Shown one piece after another: positions 46,059 through 55,428 of a DNA stretch of 64,000 bases (position 1 is its first letter; the number at the start of each line of letters is the position of its first letter). The position numbers and the translations under genes were made by a program. Below the pieces are notes generated by a model, which saw nothing but the letters and a program-made list of their open reading frames with translations, was not told the origin of the DNA and ran no database searches. The DNA is from a virus, in IMG/VR virus record IMGVR_UViG_3300033145_001047, positions 22,168 through 86,167 of that record, one strand, 5' to 3'.

Positions 46059-46260
46059 CTACATCACCCCCTTTATCTTCTACTCTCCTCATTCTCACGA
46101 CGTGCCCGTCGATATCTAACTTAACCCCGCTAACGTCTCCCTGGTCGAGCCTGGACATCTCAATCGCCCGGTCGATGATCTCCCCGAGGGTCTCGCCCTC
46201 CAGGGTATCCTCAGCCGTCGTCCCTAAGCCGTGTGTCCATGTCCGGAATGTCAGCCTCAT
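46051..46260 (-). CDS. Hypothetical protein
   Basis: 69 residues, MRLTFRTWTHGLGTTAEDTL onward, soluble alpha/beta. Overlaps both neighbours by a few bases within the lysis-like cluster. No family recognised. Confidence 0.6.
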   Translation of the reverse strand: MRLTFRTWTHGLGTTAEDTLEGETLGEIIDRAIEMSRLDQGDVSGVKLDIDGHVVRMRRVEDKGGDVDA

Positions 46261-46631
46261 CAGTGCTTCCCTCCGCCGTTCAACCCCTGGAGGACCTTTA
46301 TCATTTCCTTGTGCTCTTCGCGCTGGAACTCGTGGGCTTGCTTCACCATCTCATGGAAGGACTTGCTGTTTTCGTGCTGCTTGATACGTTCACCGTGCAT
46401 GACCTTGATCTCTTCATGCCAGGCGGTGCGCTCCGACGACGCCTCGTTCCGCTCGACCGCAGCCTGGGATAATAGGCCAGTCCTCTCAAGGGAGAACTTC
46501 TCCCGCTCCTCGGCCATTTCCTTCGCTATCCGGTCCCAGTGTTTCACCGCCCACTTGAGCAAAACGTAACACAGGAGAAAGAATCCCCCGGCCATGCCTA
46601 GCTGTTGTGCAATCTGTATTCCTGTGCCCAT
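46260..46631 (-). CDS. Membrane-anchored coiled-coil protein
   Basis: 123 residues. A helix GMAGGFFLLCYVLLKWAVKH spans the membrane near the N-terminus, followed by a long charged coiled coil (RIAKEMAEEREKFSLERTGL). It resembles BhlA-type holins or inner-membrane spanins by architecture. Role in lysis is inferred from context only. Confidence 0.6.
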   Translation of the reverse strand: MGTGIQIAQQLGMAGGFFLLCYVLLKWAVKHWDRIAKEMAEEREKFSLERTGLLSQAAVERNEASSERTAWHEEIKVMHGERIKQHENSKSFHEMVKQAHEFQREEHKEMIKVLQGLNGGGKH

Positions 46632-46634
46632 ACG

Positions 46635-46823
46635 TCAGTCTCCCTTCTCGATTACCTGTTCATCCTCCGGCCACTCCATCACCTCCTCCAGTATGGCCAC
46701 CTTTCCCACTGTTTGCTGGTACTCTTTCTCCAGGCTCACAAGGCGCTTCCTCAGCTCCTCGATTTTCATGAACACCATCTTCTTCGTGATCTTCTGTCCC
46801 AGGGCATCCGGCGTCGCCTCCAT
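46635..46823 (-). CDS. Small coiled-coil protein
   Basis: 62 residues from ATG 46823 (GGAGG eight bases upstream). FMKIEELRKRLVSLEKEYQQ, TVGKVAILEEVMEW is a helical heptad. It is read inside the 3' end of the glycosyltransferase frame, where its own frame looks more natural. Confidence 0.6.
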   Translation of the reverse strand: MEATPDALGQKITKKMVFMKIEELRKRLVSLEKEYQQTVGKVAILEEVMEWPEDEQVIEKGD

Positions 46824-47778
46824 TGTCTTCTCCTCCCGCCTCCTCGTCGAAGGCTTTCAAGATTTCCTCAGAACTGTAGTCCATGCAACGGTCGTCGAAT
46901 TGGCACTCCCACATGAACCCAGTCGGTTGTATGTCGAACAAGTAGCTGTTCGGCCTGTGGCACATCGGCGTCGGACACGCCTTTCGCGTCAGGTTCCGGT
47001 GCTCTCCATAGCCGAGCACCTTCGGATTCGTTCCGCCCCACATGCACACGGTCCTCTTCCCGAGAGCCGTGGCTCCGTGGTAGAGGAACGAGTCGATGCA
47101 CAACACGTGCGGGACATGCAGCAGCAGCGCCAGGATAGAACGTACCGGGAAGTTGACTATCTCCGCCTTGCTCGGGTGGAACTGGGTGTCGTGGCCGACG
47201 CTGCCGACCATGAAGCCGCGCTCGACCAGAGCGTCCGTGATCTCGGTGACGACATCCTCCGGAAGCGACCGCCGGTACATGGCCGACTTCGCCGTAATCT
47301 TCGCCTTCTCGCTGCGGTCGTCCGGCTTCTTCCCGCCGTTATGCTGGAAGAGGACCATCTTCCGGTCGAAGCCCTCCAGGTAGACCCGAGCCATGCTTCG
47401 CTCGTTGTCAGTGAAGTACAGCTCCGGGTGGACCCCAGTGCAGGGGACGCCTATCAGGTCACACCAGCACTCGACGAAGTGCTTCCGCCCGTACACGTAG
47501 TTGAACGCCGTGTACGGCTCGACGTTCAGGACCGCCGTCTTCGATTCGAGAATGTAATCCTCGAAGAAGTAGAGCGGGTTCCCGACATTCACGACGCGCC
47601 GGATGTGTGGATTCTTGAGAAAGACATCCGGGCATGTTGCCACGACCGTGAGGTCCTTCTCGGGATATGCTGCCTTGATCGACCGGACGACCGCCGTGGC
47701 CATGATGTTCCGACCGATACCACCCTGGACGACGAGGGCTATCTGCTCGGCGTCCTCCATGTCCTTCGCAATGTCCAT
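46660..47778 (-). CDS. Family 9 (heptosyltransferase-like) glycosyltransferase
   Basis: 372 residues as an open frame; the last 55 run over the coiled-coil gene 46635-46823 and are probably not functional. The start, IALVVQGGIGRNIMATAVVR, and the donor-site block LCIDSFLYHGATALGKRTVC, MWGGTNPKVLGYGEHRNL match ADP-heptose:LPS heptosyltransferase-like (GT9) enzymes. It would transfer a sugar to a surface glycan or virion protein. AGGAGG precedes the ATG. Located between tail tip and lysis genes, so it may serve serotype conversion or virion decoration. Confidence 0.8.
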   Translation of the reverse strand: MDIAKDMEDAEQIALVVQGGIGRNIMATAVVRSIKAAYPEKDLTVVATCPDVFLKNPHIRRVVNVGNPLYFFEDYILESKTAVLNVEPYTAFNYVYGRKHFVECWCDLIGVPCTGVHPELYFTDNERSMARVYLEGFDRKMVLFQHNGGKKPDDRSEKAKITAKSAMYRRSLPEDVVTEITDALVERGFMVGSVGHDTQFHPSKAEIVNFPVRSILALLLHVPHVLCIDSFLYHGATALGKRTVCMWGGTNPKVLGYGEHRNLTRKACPTPMCHRPNSYLFDIQPTGFMWECQFDDRCMDYSSEEILKAFDEEAGGEDNGGDAGCPGTEDHEEDGVHENRGAEEAPCEPGERVPANSGKGGHTGGGDGVAGG

Positions 47779-47831
47779 GCCTTCCTCCTAAGCACTTATA
47801 TCCGGAGCTTCGTCAGCCCCACCTTTTCATT

Positions 47832-50800
47832 CTAAGCGTAGGCGATGGTCAGAAAATTCACCATCCCACCGCTGTCGAGAATCGTCCCCGCCTCCGTTGT
47901 CTCGGTGAGGGAATACATCTTCCGATAGTTGCAGCAGTACGCCGCCCCCACCCAGGTACAATAATAGTATCGACACACACAGTCCACTATATTACAACAC
48001 CAGAAGCAAACCTCCTGGGTAATATTTTTCACACACGCCCGCCCGCCGATGTGCCCCTGCCTGTTCGGGAAGTAGGCGTGGCACTCGATACGGAGAGCCC
48101 AGTGCGCGTCGACGCATACGCAGCACACGTAGTCCGTGATATCCTGACAAGCGGAGGCGTAGAAGTTCTCGCATCCGCTCTGCGCTGCCGGTGGAAACAC
48201 ACAGCACATTGTCGCGCAGTCTCCATAGCATCCGACTATAACTCCCGCCGCCTGGTCATGGTCGTGGGGCAAGCACCAGCACATGCAACCGTAGAGGTCG
48301 TATCGTAGCGTCCCCTCGCACACCATCTTCGTGCACGTGTCCCAGTGTCCGAAGCTGAACCCCTCGGAGTCCGAACAGCAGCACCAATTCCCGAGTGAAT
48401 CGCATCCGGGCAAGTAGTACACGGTCCATATCAGGCAACGGTCGGACCTCGTGATGCAACAGCAGGCCCAGTACGACTCGTCAACCGGGTAGGTGTAGCA
48501 GCACAGGTTCCGCGTATATGCTCCGCTGCAGATTCCGCTGTCCACCCAGGTCAAGCACACCTGATAGAGCTGAATGTTCCAACAGTCCGAGGGCGTGAGC
48601 TGAGTCGAGTCGAGGACCTGACACTCGATATATGTCGTCCCCATTGTTGTGATCGTCGTGTGAGCCTGCTCGTAGGTATGACACTCTCCGCACCACACCC
48701 CGCAGCCAGCCGCCCGGTATCTGACCTCGTAACACAAGAGCCCGTACTTCCAGGTGTCCGGCGCGGTGCTGTGACATGCAAGCTGGAACATTTCCTTGAC
48801 CAGGACCTCGCACGTGCACACGCCGGTCGTGACGGTCTGTCCGAAGTCACAGAGATAGATACACTCGGGCCGCGTCCCACCGGAGATTGAGAGCTTCGCG
48901 TGGACGTCGAACTTCCAGCCGTAGTTCGAGGACACCGTCGGGTCTCCGTACTGGGTGAGATTCGCGTGATAGACACACCACTCCTGACAGTCCGATAAGT
49001 AGCTGCAGTCGTATGATATCATGCTCCGGATTCCGACCATGACCTCCGGCTGCTCGTACCATCCACACAAGCACACCGTCGACCCGGCACAGGCCGAGCC
49101 GCTGCATATCCGCTTCGCGTATGGTATCTCACCCCATCGGTGATGGAACTTGAGGGAGCCGTGGTCGAGGTAACTGTAGCTGCAGCAGCAGTACGAGTCC
49201 GGGTCTATCAGGCACAGCTCCCCGGCCTCCAGCTTCACGACAGCACGTCCGCAGCAGTCGTACGAGTACAGACCGGCGTCGTTGAGTTCCGTCCTCTGAC
49301 AATCTGCCGAGGTCATGATACACGCGCCGATGATCGTCCCGGCGGTCATGCAACCCAGGTCCGCCGACATAGCGGATATCTGTATAATGTTCATCTTCTC
49401 GGCGGTTATCTGATTCGCTCCCAGGTGTGCCGTGAGAATCTGACCCGCTTGTATACTCCGTGCACTGATTGCACCTTCGCCGACATGTACCGAGTTAATC
49501 GCGTTCGGCCCGATGTCCCCCGAGTTCAGGAGGACCGGGTCGGAGCTGACGACGTTCGACCACTCGCCGGGTCCGTACTTGTCGACGGCCCTGATTCTGT
49601 AGTAGCTCGGGTCGTGAGGCATGAGCACCACCGCGCTCGTTCCCTGACTCTTCGCGTAGAGCTGCTCGTGAAGGACACCCTGCGGGTCCTCTTCTCCCTG
49701 GAACTCGGGGATGTCGTTCTTCCATATCTCGTACTCGACCAGGTCCGCGTCCGTGCTGTCATCCCACAACAGCATCACTTTCTGAAACAGAGGGGACAGC
49801 GTGAGCGATATCGCAGCCGGTGCCGGATTGATAGGACTCAGCGTCGCCGCCTGGTCAGAGAACTTGCCGCTGGTGTTGTACGCCTTGATAAGGTACTGAA
49901 TCCCCGACCGCGCTGCAGGTCGCGCCAGATAGAACTTCTCGGCGCGGCCTCTCCATATCAGGTTCGAGTCCGTCGTCCCCCAGTTCAGCTCGTTCGTCCG
50001 TATCTCATACCCGGCCAGGTTCTCGTCGGTGCTCGGTTCCCAGGTGAATTGTATCCCCTCCTCGAACGTGTAGGAGAATCCATCGACCGCCGCCGGTCCC
50101 TTCTGCCAGCCCTCTATCGCCACCGCGACCTGGGGACTGGTCGCCGGGACCTTTTTCTCCCCCTCCTCCGTAACCGAGACAACGGCGAAGTTGTAGGTGC
50201 TGCCAACAGCCAGGGCTCGGCGCACCTGGTGCATGTCCTTGTCGGTCTCGCCGACGAACTCCCAGGAGCCGCCGCTATTGTCGGATACCCATATCTCGAA
50301 CTTGACGACCTTCTTCACCCATCGGCTGCTCGTCGCCGGTTTCGTCCACGCTATGTTCACGACGTCGTCGATGCTGCCGTCCCCGAGCCTTGTGACCTGC
50401 TCTTCCCCGGTGACGTTCGAGGCGTTCGGGATATCGAGCGACAGGTAGCTCCAGTCAGAGTCCGGGAACACGACGCCGCTGTAGTCGTACGCCGTCGCGT
50501 TGTATTCGACGGCCCCGATGAAGACGTTCCCGTTGCTCATTCTCTCGACGGAGGTCACGCGATACAGCTTCGTGACCTGATTCGTTATACCGAAACTCCA
50601 GACGTCGTAGCTCTCCGGCGTGAAGCTGAACGCCGGAGTGACGTTGACCTCGTTGTAAAATCCCGCGCTGTCGGATATCGTCCGCGTCTCCAGGGTATCG
50701 TCCGCGTTGTTCCGGAGTTGTATCTGGTACGTCTTTCCGAGTTCGAGTTCTATCGTCTTGTCCAGTACGACCTTAGTGGTCGTCGAGCCGGCCTGGACCC

Positions 50801-52505
50801 GGCCACCCTCTCCCCACTGCGGAACGTCATGCTGGAACTGAACGACGTCGCCGGGCTGACAGTTCACCGCGTCCCACCCGGTCTCGAAGTCGATGCTCTT
50901 CCGGTTGAGCTTCAACTTGTTCAGGATGATCTTCCCCTCTCGGAGAGCCTGGGACATTCTGGTGCAGCCGATGAACTGGAGGGACTGTTCCCGGAGTTCT
51001 TCACCCGCTGCGATAGATGTCTCGTCCGCGACCTCGATGGTGGTCCGGTTGTAGTTGCTATCCTTGTTCGTGTAATCCAGGCGGACGACGTTCGGGACCC
51101 CTTTCTTCGAGAGATAGCGGAGACTGAACGAATCCTTGACGATGTTCCCCATGTTGAACATCTGGACCGGGTCTTCGGCCTTCTCCACCAGGAGGCGGAC
51201 CATCCCGGACGATACGTTCATGAGCCCCCGGAACGTCGAGCACATCCGATAGATTATATCAAGCGCCGGTTCGTTCGTATCCAGCACCAGGTCGAGCCTC
51301 ATACGTTTCTCGGCCACGCCGTTCAGGTCGTCGATGCCCTCGTCGCAATACTTCGCCGCCGCCAGGAAGGACGCCTCGTCGATGTCGTCCGTTGTGATGT
51401 ACTGACCGAGCCCGGCCCGTTCGTCGAGGAGCAAGTCGCGGACACACCACGCCGGATTCGCACAGAAATCAGTCTTGTACGAGACGCCGTCCCAGGTGCA
51501 CACGCTGTCCGTGCCTATCAGCTTGAAGGTACTCGCCCCCCCGTCCCAGTAGTAGTCCTCCCAGTCGACCGGGTCCCCCAGGCCGTCGTAGACGTCGGGG
51601 ACTCGTACTTTCTTCCCGCTCACGACACAGGTCACGTTCGGGAGTCCGCCCTTGAGCTTCTCACTCGCCAGGAGCCGGAGCCCCAGGAGAGCGGTCCCCG
51701 GATATTGGAGGTCCTCGGTGGTGATCTCGTCCACGGACAGGACCCGGACGGTCCCGAACCTGGTGGAGCCTTCGTCCTCGGATGTCTTCGTGAGTCGTAT
51801 CTGGTATTGTCCGGGCGTCAGGTACTCGCTCTTGAAGTATCGCTTGAACGGAGAGCGGGTGTTCTTCTTCATCTCCATGACGCCGTAGGATATCCACTCC
51901 GGGTCCCCGGCCAGGCGGTACTCTATCCGAATCGCCGCGTACCAGCTCGTCTCGTTCTCGTTCGCGTCGACCTGAAACATCTTGTCGTACTGGAACTCGA
52001 TATTGAAGCACTCGCAGTCCGTCTTCGTCGTCGTGTATTCGTACGGGACGTTCCTGGGAAGCGCCTCGCTCACTGCGACCAGGCCGTGCACGTCGCCGAA
52101 GTTCTCCATAGCCGACTGAGAGGAGGTCCCCTTCCTGACAGTGATCTCCGCGTACTTCCCATAAGGGTCCCCCGCCGCGTCGCCGTAGTAGTCCTCGACC
52201 GGGTTCCCGTCTATCTTGACGTTCGATATTGCCTCGATCTCTCCCTCGCATACGGCAAGCAGCATATTGAGCGTGTCGTGTTCGCCCTCCTCGACATAGA
52301 CGTTCACTACATTCGGTGCGATAAGGTGGCGACCGTAGACGACAGGAAGCGACAGCCCGACATCGGCGTTCATTCTCGCGCCGTTCCATCTGTAGGTCGG
52401 ACTCTCTTCGAGGGGTGCGTCGTCCGCCGGGATAAGAGCCGCGTCGTCGACCGGCAGCGCCAGCCGCGTCGTCGTCAGTGCAGCGAATATTGTGTCGAGT
52501 CCCAT
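47832..52505 (-). CDS. Lambda J-like tail tip/host-specificity protein with Cys-rich C-terminus
   Basis: 1557 residues. Residues 1-650 resemble phage tail tip attachment proteins: LPVVYGRHLIAPNVVNVYVE, CEGEIEAISNVKIDGNPVED, then GLRLLASEKLKGGLPNVTCV. About 700-1000 are fibronectin type III-like modules (PVDEWTK-like starts; YEIWKNDIPEF, YYRIRAVDKYGPGEWS). A helix ISARSIQAGQILTAHLGANQ leads to the terminal domain. From residue 1042 to 1525 there are about 63 Cys, roughly one in eight, in runs such as SYCCCS, WACCC and NWCCC; the preceding 1000 residues have few. The end (TILDSGGMVNFLTIAYA) is Cys-free. It recognises the host receptor; the Cys-rich region is unprecedented to me. Confidence 0.88.
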   Translation of the reverse strand: MGLDTIFAALTTTRLALPVDDAALIPADDAPLEESPTYRWNGARMNADVGLSLPVVYGRHLIAPNVVNVYVEEGEHDTLNMLLAVCEGEIEAISNVKIDGNPVEDYYGDAAGDPYGKYAEITVRKGTSSQSAMENFGDVHGLVAVSEALPRNVPYEYTTTKTDCECFNIEFQYDKMFQVDANENETSWYAAIRIEYRLAGDPEWISYGVMEMKKNTRSPFKRYFKSEYLTPGQYQIRLTKTSEDEGSTRFGTVRVLSVDEITTEDLQYPGTALLGLRLLASEKLKGGLPNVTCVVSGKKVRVPDVYDGLGDPVDWEDYYWDGGASTFKLIGTDSVCTWDGVSYKTDFCANPAWCVRDLLLDERAGLGQYITTDDIDEASFLAAAKYCDEGIDDLNGVAEKRMRLDLVLDTNEPALDIIYRMCSTFRGLMNVSSGMVRLLVEKAEDPVQMFNMGNIVKDSFSLRYLSKKGVPNVVRLDYTNKDSNYNRTTIEVADETSIAAGEELREQSLQFIGCTRMSQALREGKIILNKLKLNRKSIDFETGWDAVNCQPGDVVQFQHDVPQWGEGGRVQAGSTTTKVVLDKTIELELGKTYQIQLRNNADDTLETRTISDSAGFYNEVNVTPAFSFTPESYDVWSFGITNQVTKLYRVTSVERMSNGNVFIGAVEYNATAYDYSGVVFPDSDWSYLSLDIPNASNVTGEEQVTRLGDGSIDDVVNIAWTKPATSSRWVKKVVKFEIWVSDNSGGSWEFVGETDKDMHQVRRALAVGSTYNFAVVSVTEEGEKKVPATSPQVAVAIEGWQKGPAAVDGFSYTFEEGIQFTWEPSTDENLAGYEIRTNELNWGTTDSNLIWRGRAEKFYLARPAARSGIQYLIKAYNTSGKFSDQAATLSPINPAPAAISLTLSPLFQKVMLLWDDSTDADLVEYEIWKNDIPEFQGEEDPQGVLHEQLYAKSQGTSAVVLMPHDPSYYRIRAVDKYGPGEWSNVVSSDPVLLNSGDIGPNAINSVHVGEGAISARSIQAGQILTAHLGANQITAEKMNIIQISAMSADLGCMTAGTIIGACIMTSADCQRTELNDAGLYSYDCCGRAVVKLEAGELCLIDPDSYCCCSYSYLDHGSLKFHHRWGEIPYAKRICSGSACAGSTVCLCGWYEQPEVMVGIRSMISYDCSYLSDCQEWCVYHANLTQYGDPTVSSNYGWKFDVHAKLSISGGTRPECIYLCDFGQTVTTGVCTCEVLVKEMFQLACHSTAPDTWKYGLLCYEVRYRAAGCGVWCGECHTYEQAHTTITTMGTTYIECQVLDSTQLTPSDCWNIQLYQVCLTWVDSGICSGAYTRNLCCYTYPVDESYWACCCITRSDRCLIWTVYYLPGCDSLGNWCCCSDSEGFSFGHWDTCTKMVCEGTLRYDLYGCMCWCLPHDHDQAAGVIVGCYGDCATMCCVFPPAAQSGCENFYASACQDITDYVCCVCVDAHWALRIECHAYFPNRQGHIGGRACVKNITQEVCFWCCNIVDCVCRYYYCTWVGAAYCCNYRKMYSLTETTEAGTILDSGGMVNFLTIAYA

Positions 52506-52506
52506 G

Positions 52507-55428
52507 CTATACCACCGTCATGAATATGGCTTCGGTTATTCCCACGTCGTCCTTCATGCTTCTGTACACGTCGTTGACTTCTCTCCGCGTCGTCACCCTT
52601 ATGTTGTCGTGGTGCCACTGTTGTATATCAGGAGGCGTCCCTTCCTTCAAGAAGTTGAACCTAATCGCACTGCTATATCCTCCGTCGCCTGTTTCGTCAC
52701 ATGCTGTCCCCTGATACTTTCCGTCAACATAGACATCGACTATCAGGAGCCCACCGCTCTCGTAGGTTCCGGCAGCACTCACTCGCAGCTCGATGTCGTG
52801 GTAATTTCCGTCCTGGATGTCTATGTCGAGCAAGATCAAGGTCAGGTTTATCGTGATGTACGGATAGTCGAACCTCACATAGAGTTTCTGTTCTGTCCTC
52901 AAGTACCACTGGACGACCCATGATTGGGTGAAATCTTCCTTGTATCGGAACTTGACTTCGTACAATGCGGGGTTCGTGAACCCGGTGAACGTCTTCACTA
53001 TCTCTATCTTCTTGTACCCACCTGTCCCGTACAGTATCCACCGCCACTCGCCAGCGGGGTTGACATCCGCCACGGCGTTCCCGACCACCGACTTGCTCCA
53101 GGCGTTCGTCGTGTAATCGTCGCACGGTTCCAACATGAACGGGTACGTGTACGTCGGCTGCGTAACATCTTCGGCGACGCTCACGTCCTCGGACACGCTC
53201 ATGGGAATGATACTGAACGTGTACATGGTGACGTCTTCGGTCACGTTCACGTTCTCGACAGGCTGTAGCGCCAACGCGCTCCAGAAGAACTCTACGTCCT
53301 CCGTGATTCCCACAACATCGGCAACGACACCGACCTCGACCACGATGTCCAGGACGGATATCGTCTCCGTTATCAGGACGTCGTCGGAGACGGAAACATA
53401 CAGCCAGTATGGAGCGGTCGCGGCGTATTCGGTGACGGTGATCTCGTCGAAGAACTCCACCGCCAGGGTGTCGAACAGGGCCGCGAAGTTCTCGACCACC
53501 GTGACCGTGTCGTCGATCTCCAGCAGGAACTCCATGAACATGTTCACGGACTCGTCGACCGTGCCCGTCAGGTCCTCGAACACGCTCACGTCGATGGGGA
53601 CCTCCAGGTCGATGTTCTCGACGATGCTCAACAGGTCGACACCGACGATGTCGTCTATCTCGGGAATGACCACGTCGGCCTCGGTGACGCTGACGTCCTC
53701 CTGTGCTGACAGGAATATAATGTCCTGTTGTAGCTGAACATCTTCCAGGACGAATAGCGTCTCGAACTTGTCCACCAGGAATAGCCCCGCCAGGTCAGCC
53801 GACTCCGTAACGGAGACCGTATCGTATACCCCGATGTTCTGCGGGAGTATGAACGGGACCAGCGCGACGTTCTCCTCGACCGTGATGTCTGTCGTCAGGC
53901 TCGTGTCGTTGTCGCGGTGCCACACGTACCGGATGTTCCCCTGCTCCAGGAGCAGCAGCTCGATGTCGTCTATCCGGCCAGAGCCGTCAGTCGTTCCTGT
54001 CGTCGCTATCTGTATCTGTCCATTGCTGACACTCCCGCTCCTCCTGGTGTCGGCGAATCCCCTCGCCGCCCAGTCGCCGTCGATGTAGACGTCGACCAGG
54101 AGACCCTCCCCGTCTTCGCACTCTTCGAGGACCCGCAGCTCGAACTCGACCCAGTTGGACCTCGCGTCGAACAGGTTGAACCACCAGTCCCCCGAGTTCA
54201 GCGCCAGGCTTCCGGACGCGCCCTGATTCTGGTATAGCGTAAACCTGAACCGGAGACGGTCGCTCCCCACCGTTATGACCAGGCTCCCATCGTCGCCGAC
54301 GATCTTGTACTTGAACTTGAGGCTGTAATACCGCTGCAGGTTGACGCCGGTCGTCCGTGTGCGCTGCCCGACGTTGTCCAGGCCGTCGCCGGTTATCAGG
54401 AAGGACCCCGAGTCAGAGACGAATGACCCGGTCCCGGTGGACTGGTCATTCCAGCCGCTCACACTGGAGCAGTCGTCCTCGTACAGCAGGTCCACTACGT
54501 CCAATCCGACCAGGTCCTCGACCGTGATGTCCTCGGTCGCCGGTATCCTCCAGGGTGGTTCCGTCCAGGAGGCAAGCTCCTCGCTCACTGTGACCTCGTC
54601 GCTGACGGCCACGTCGAGGATATCATAGGCCAGGGCGACGATTTCCCACACCCAGGGGCTCTCGTAGACGCTCAGGTGCAGCTCGTCCAACACCAGGGCC
54701 ACGTCCTCGACGACAGGGACCTCCTCGACAGGGGTCCCCACGTTCACCCAGTCCTGCCAGGTCTCGAAGTCCTCGACCACGCTAACGGTCTCAGAGGCTT
54801 CGAGAATGAGCACGACCTCCCCGGCGAAGAACTCCGTCACCGTGAGGACCTCGTCGACCGGCACAGGGTAGTAGACGCCCCAGGTCACCAGCTCCTCGAC
54901 GACGACGAACTCGGTCACCTCCAGGTAGAGGATGTCGGGGGCCAGCGTCACCGACTCGGCGACGAATATCAGCTCGTCCGGTATCGCGCTATTCGGTTCC
55001 CCGAGTCGCATCTTCGCGTCGTACCATAGCTGCTCGTCCGCCGCTATGTTCTCCAGGCTTCCCCCGGAGTAGGCCGTGAACTTCGCGGCGTCCGCTGCCA
55101 CGACCTTGAACTCGTACACCAGCTCGTCACTCTTCCCGAGTTCGACGAACGTGTCCTTGTAGACTCTCGATTCTCCGGAGGTCTCGCGCTCACTGACGAC
55201 CGTGGCGAAGCGTGTCCACGTCGTGTCCCCTGCTTCCCGGAAGTAGCACTGATACCGGCCCTCGTATAAAACGGGGAGGGCGTCGTCGCCGTCCTTCACC
55301 CACCCGTATCCCCGCAGCTTGATACGGAAGTCAACCGACGCCGAGCCCGAGACGATGGTGTTCGTCCACAGCGACTCGGCCTGACTCGCTATCTCCGCAT
55401 CTTTCCACTGTTGGTATCTGTCGTACAT
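52507..55428 (-). CDS. Tail protein with Val/Asp/Glu repeats and two lectin-like domains
   Basis: 973 residues. A conserved start (MYDRYQQWKDAEIASQAESL) is followed by a beta domain. Two jelly-roll-like regions resemble LamG/concanavalin folds: about residues 310-480 (DDCSSVSGWNDQST ... LLVDVYIDGDWAARGF) and 800-940 (TTNAWSKSVVGNAVADVNPA ... LLIVDVYVDGKYQG). Between and around them are acidic strands of the type DVSVTE, DEITVTEY, repeated about every 20-40 residues. Probably a fibre or baseplate-hub ornament binding host glycans. Follows the HNH gene with a TGATG overlap. Confidence 0.72.
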   Translation of the reverse strand: MYDRYQQWKDAEIASQAESLWTNTIVSGSASVDFRIKLRGYGWVKDGDDALPVLYEGRYQCYFREAGDTTWTRFATVVSERETSGESRVYKDTFVELGKSDELVYEFKVVAADAAKFTAYSGGSLENIAADEQLWYDAKMRLGEPNSAIPDELIFVAESVTLAPDILYLEVTEFVVVEELVTWGVYYPVPVDEVLTVTEFFAGEVVLILEASETVSVVEDFETWQDWVNVGTPVEEVPVVEDVALVLDELHLSVYESPWVWEIVALAYDILDVAVSDEVTVSEELASWTEPPWRIPATEDITVEDLVGLDVVDLLYEDDCSSVSGWNDQSTGTGSFVSDSGSFLITGDGLDNVGQRTRTTGVNLQRYYSLKFKYKIVGDDGSLVITVGSDRLRFRFTLYQNQGASGSLALNSGDWWFNLFDARSNWVEFELRVLEECEDGEGLLVDVYIDGDWAARGFADTRRSGSVSNGQIQIATTGTTDGSGRIDDIELLLLEQGNIRYVWHRDNDTSLTTDITVEENVALVPFILPQNIGVYDTVSVTESADLAGLFLVDKFETLFVLEDVQLQQDIIFLSAQEDVSVTEADVVIPEIDDIVGVDLLSIVENIDLEVPIDVSVFEDLTGTVDESVNMFMEFLLEIDDTVTVVENFAALFDTLAVEFFDEITVTEYAATAPYWLYVSVSDDVLITETISVLDIVVEVGVVADVVGITEDVEFFWSALALQPVENVNVTEDVTMYTFSIIPMSVSEDVSVAEDVTQPTYTYPFMLEPCDDYTTNAWSKSVVGNAVADVNPAGEWRWILYGTGGYKKIEIVKTFTGFTNPALYEVKFRYKEDFTQSWVVQWYLRTEQKLYVRFDYPYITINLTLILLDIDIQDGNYHDIELRVSAAGTYESGGLLIVDVYVDGKYQGTACDETGDGGYSSAIRFNFLKEGTPPDIQQWHHDNIRVTTRREVNDVYRSMKDDVGITEAIFMTVV

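Noticed and set aside
47931-49382. Diversity-generating retroelement as cause of the Cys-rich region
   Set aside because: No reverse transcriptase or template repeat is present, and variation by a retroelement would not enrich one residue over 480 positions.
49140-52523. 1127-codon plus-strand open frame opposite the tail tip gene
   Set aside because: No start signal, Val/Arg/Leu-biased composition typical of the reverse strand of acidic protein codons.
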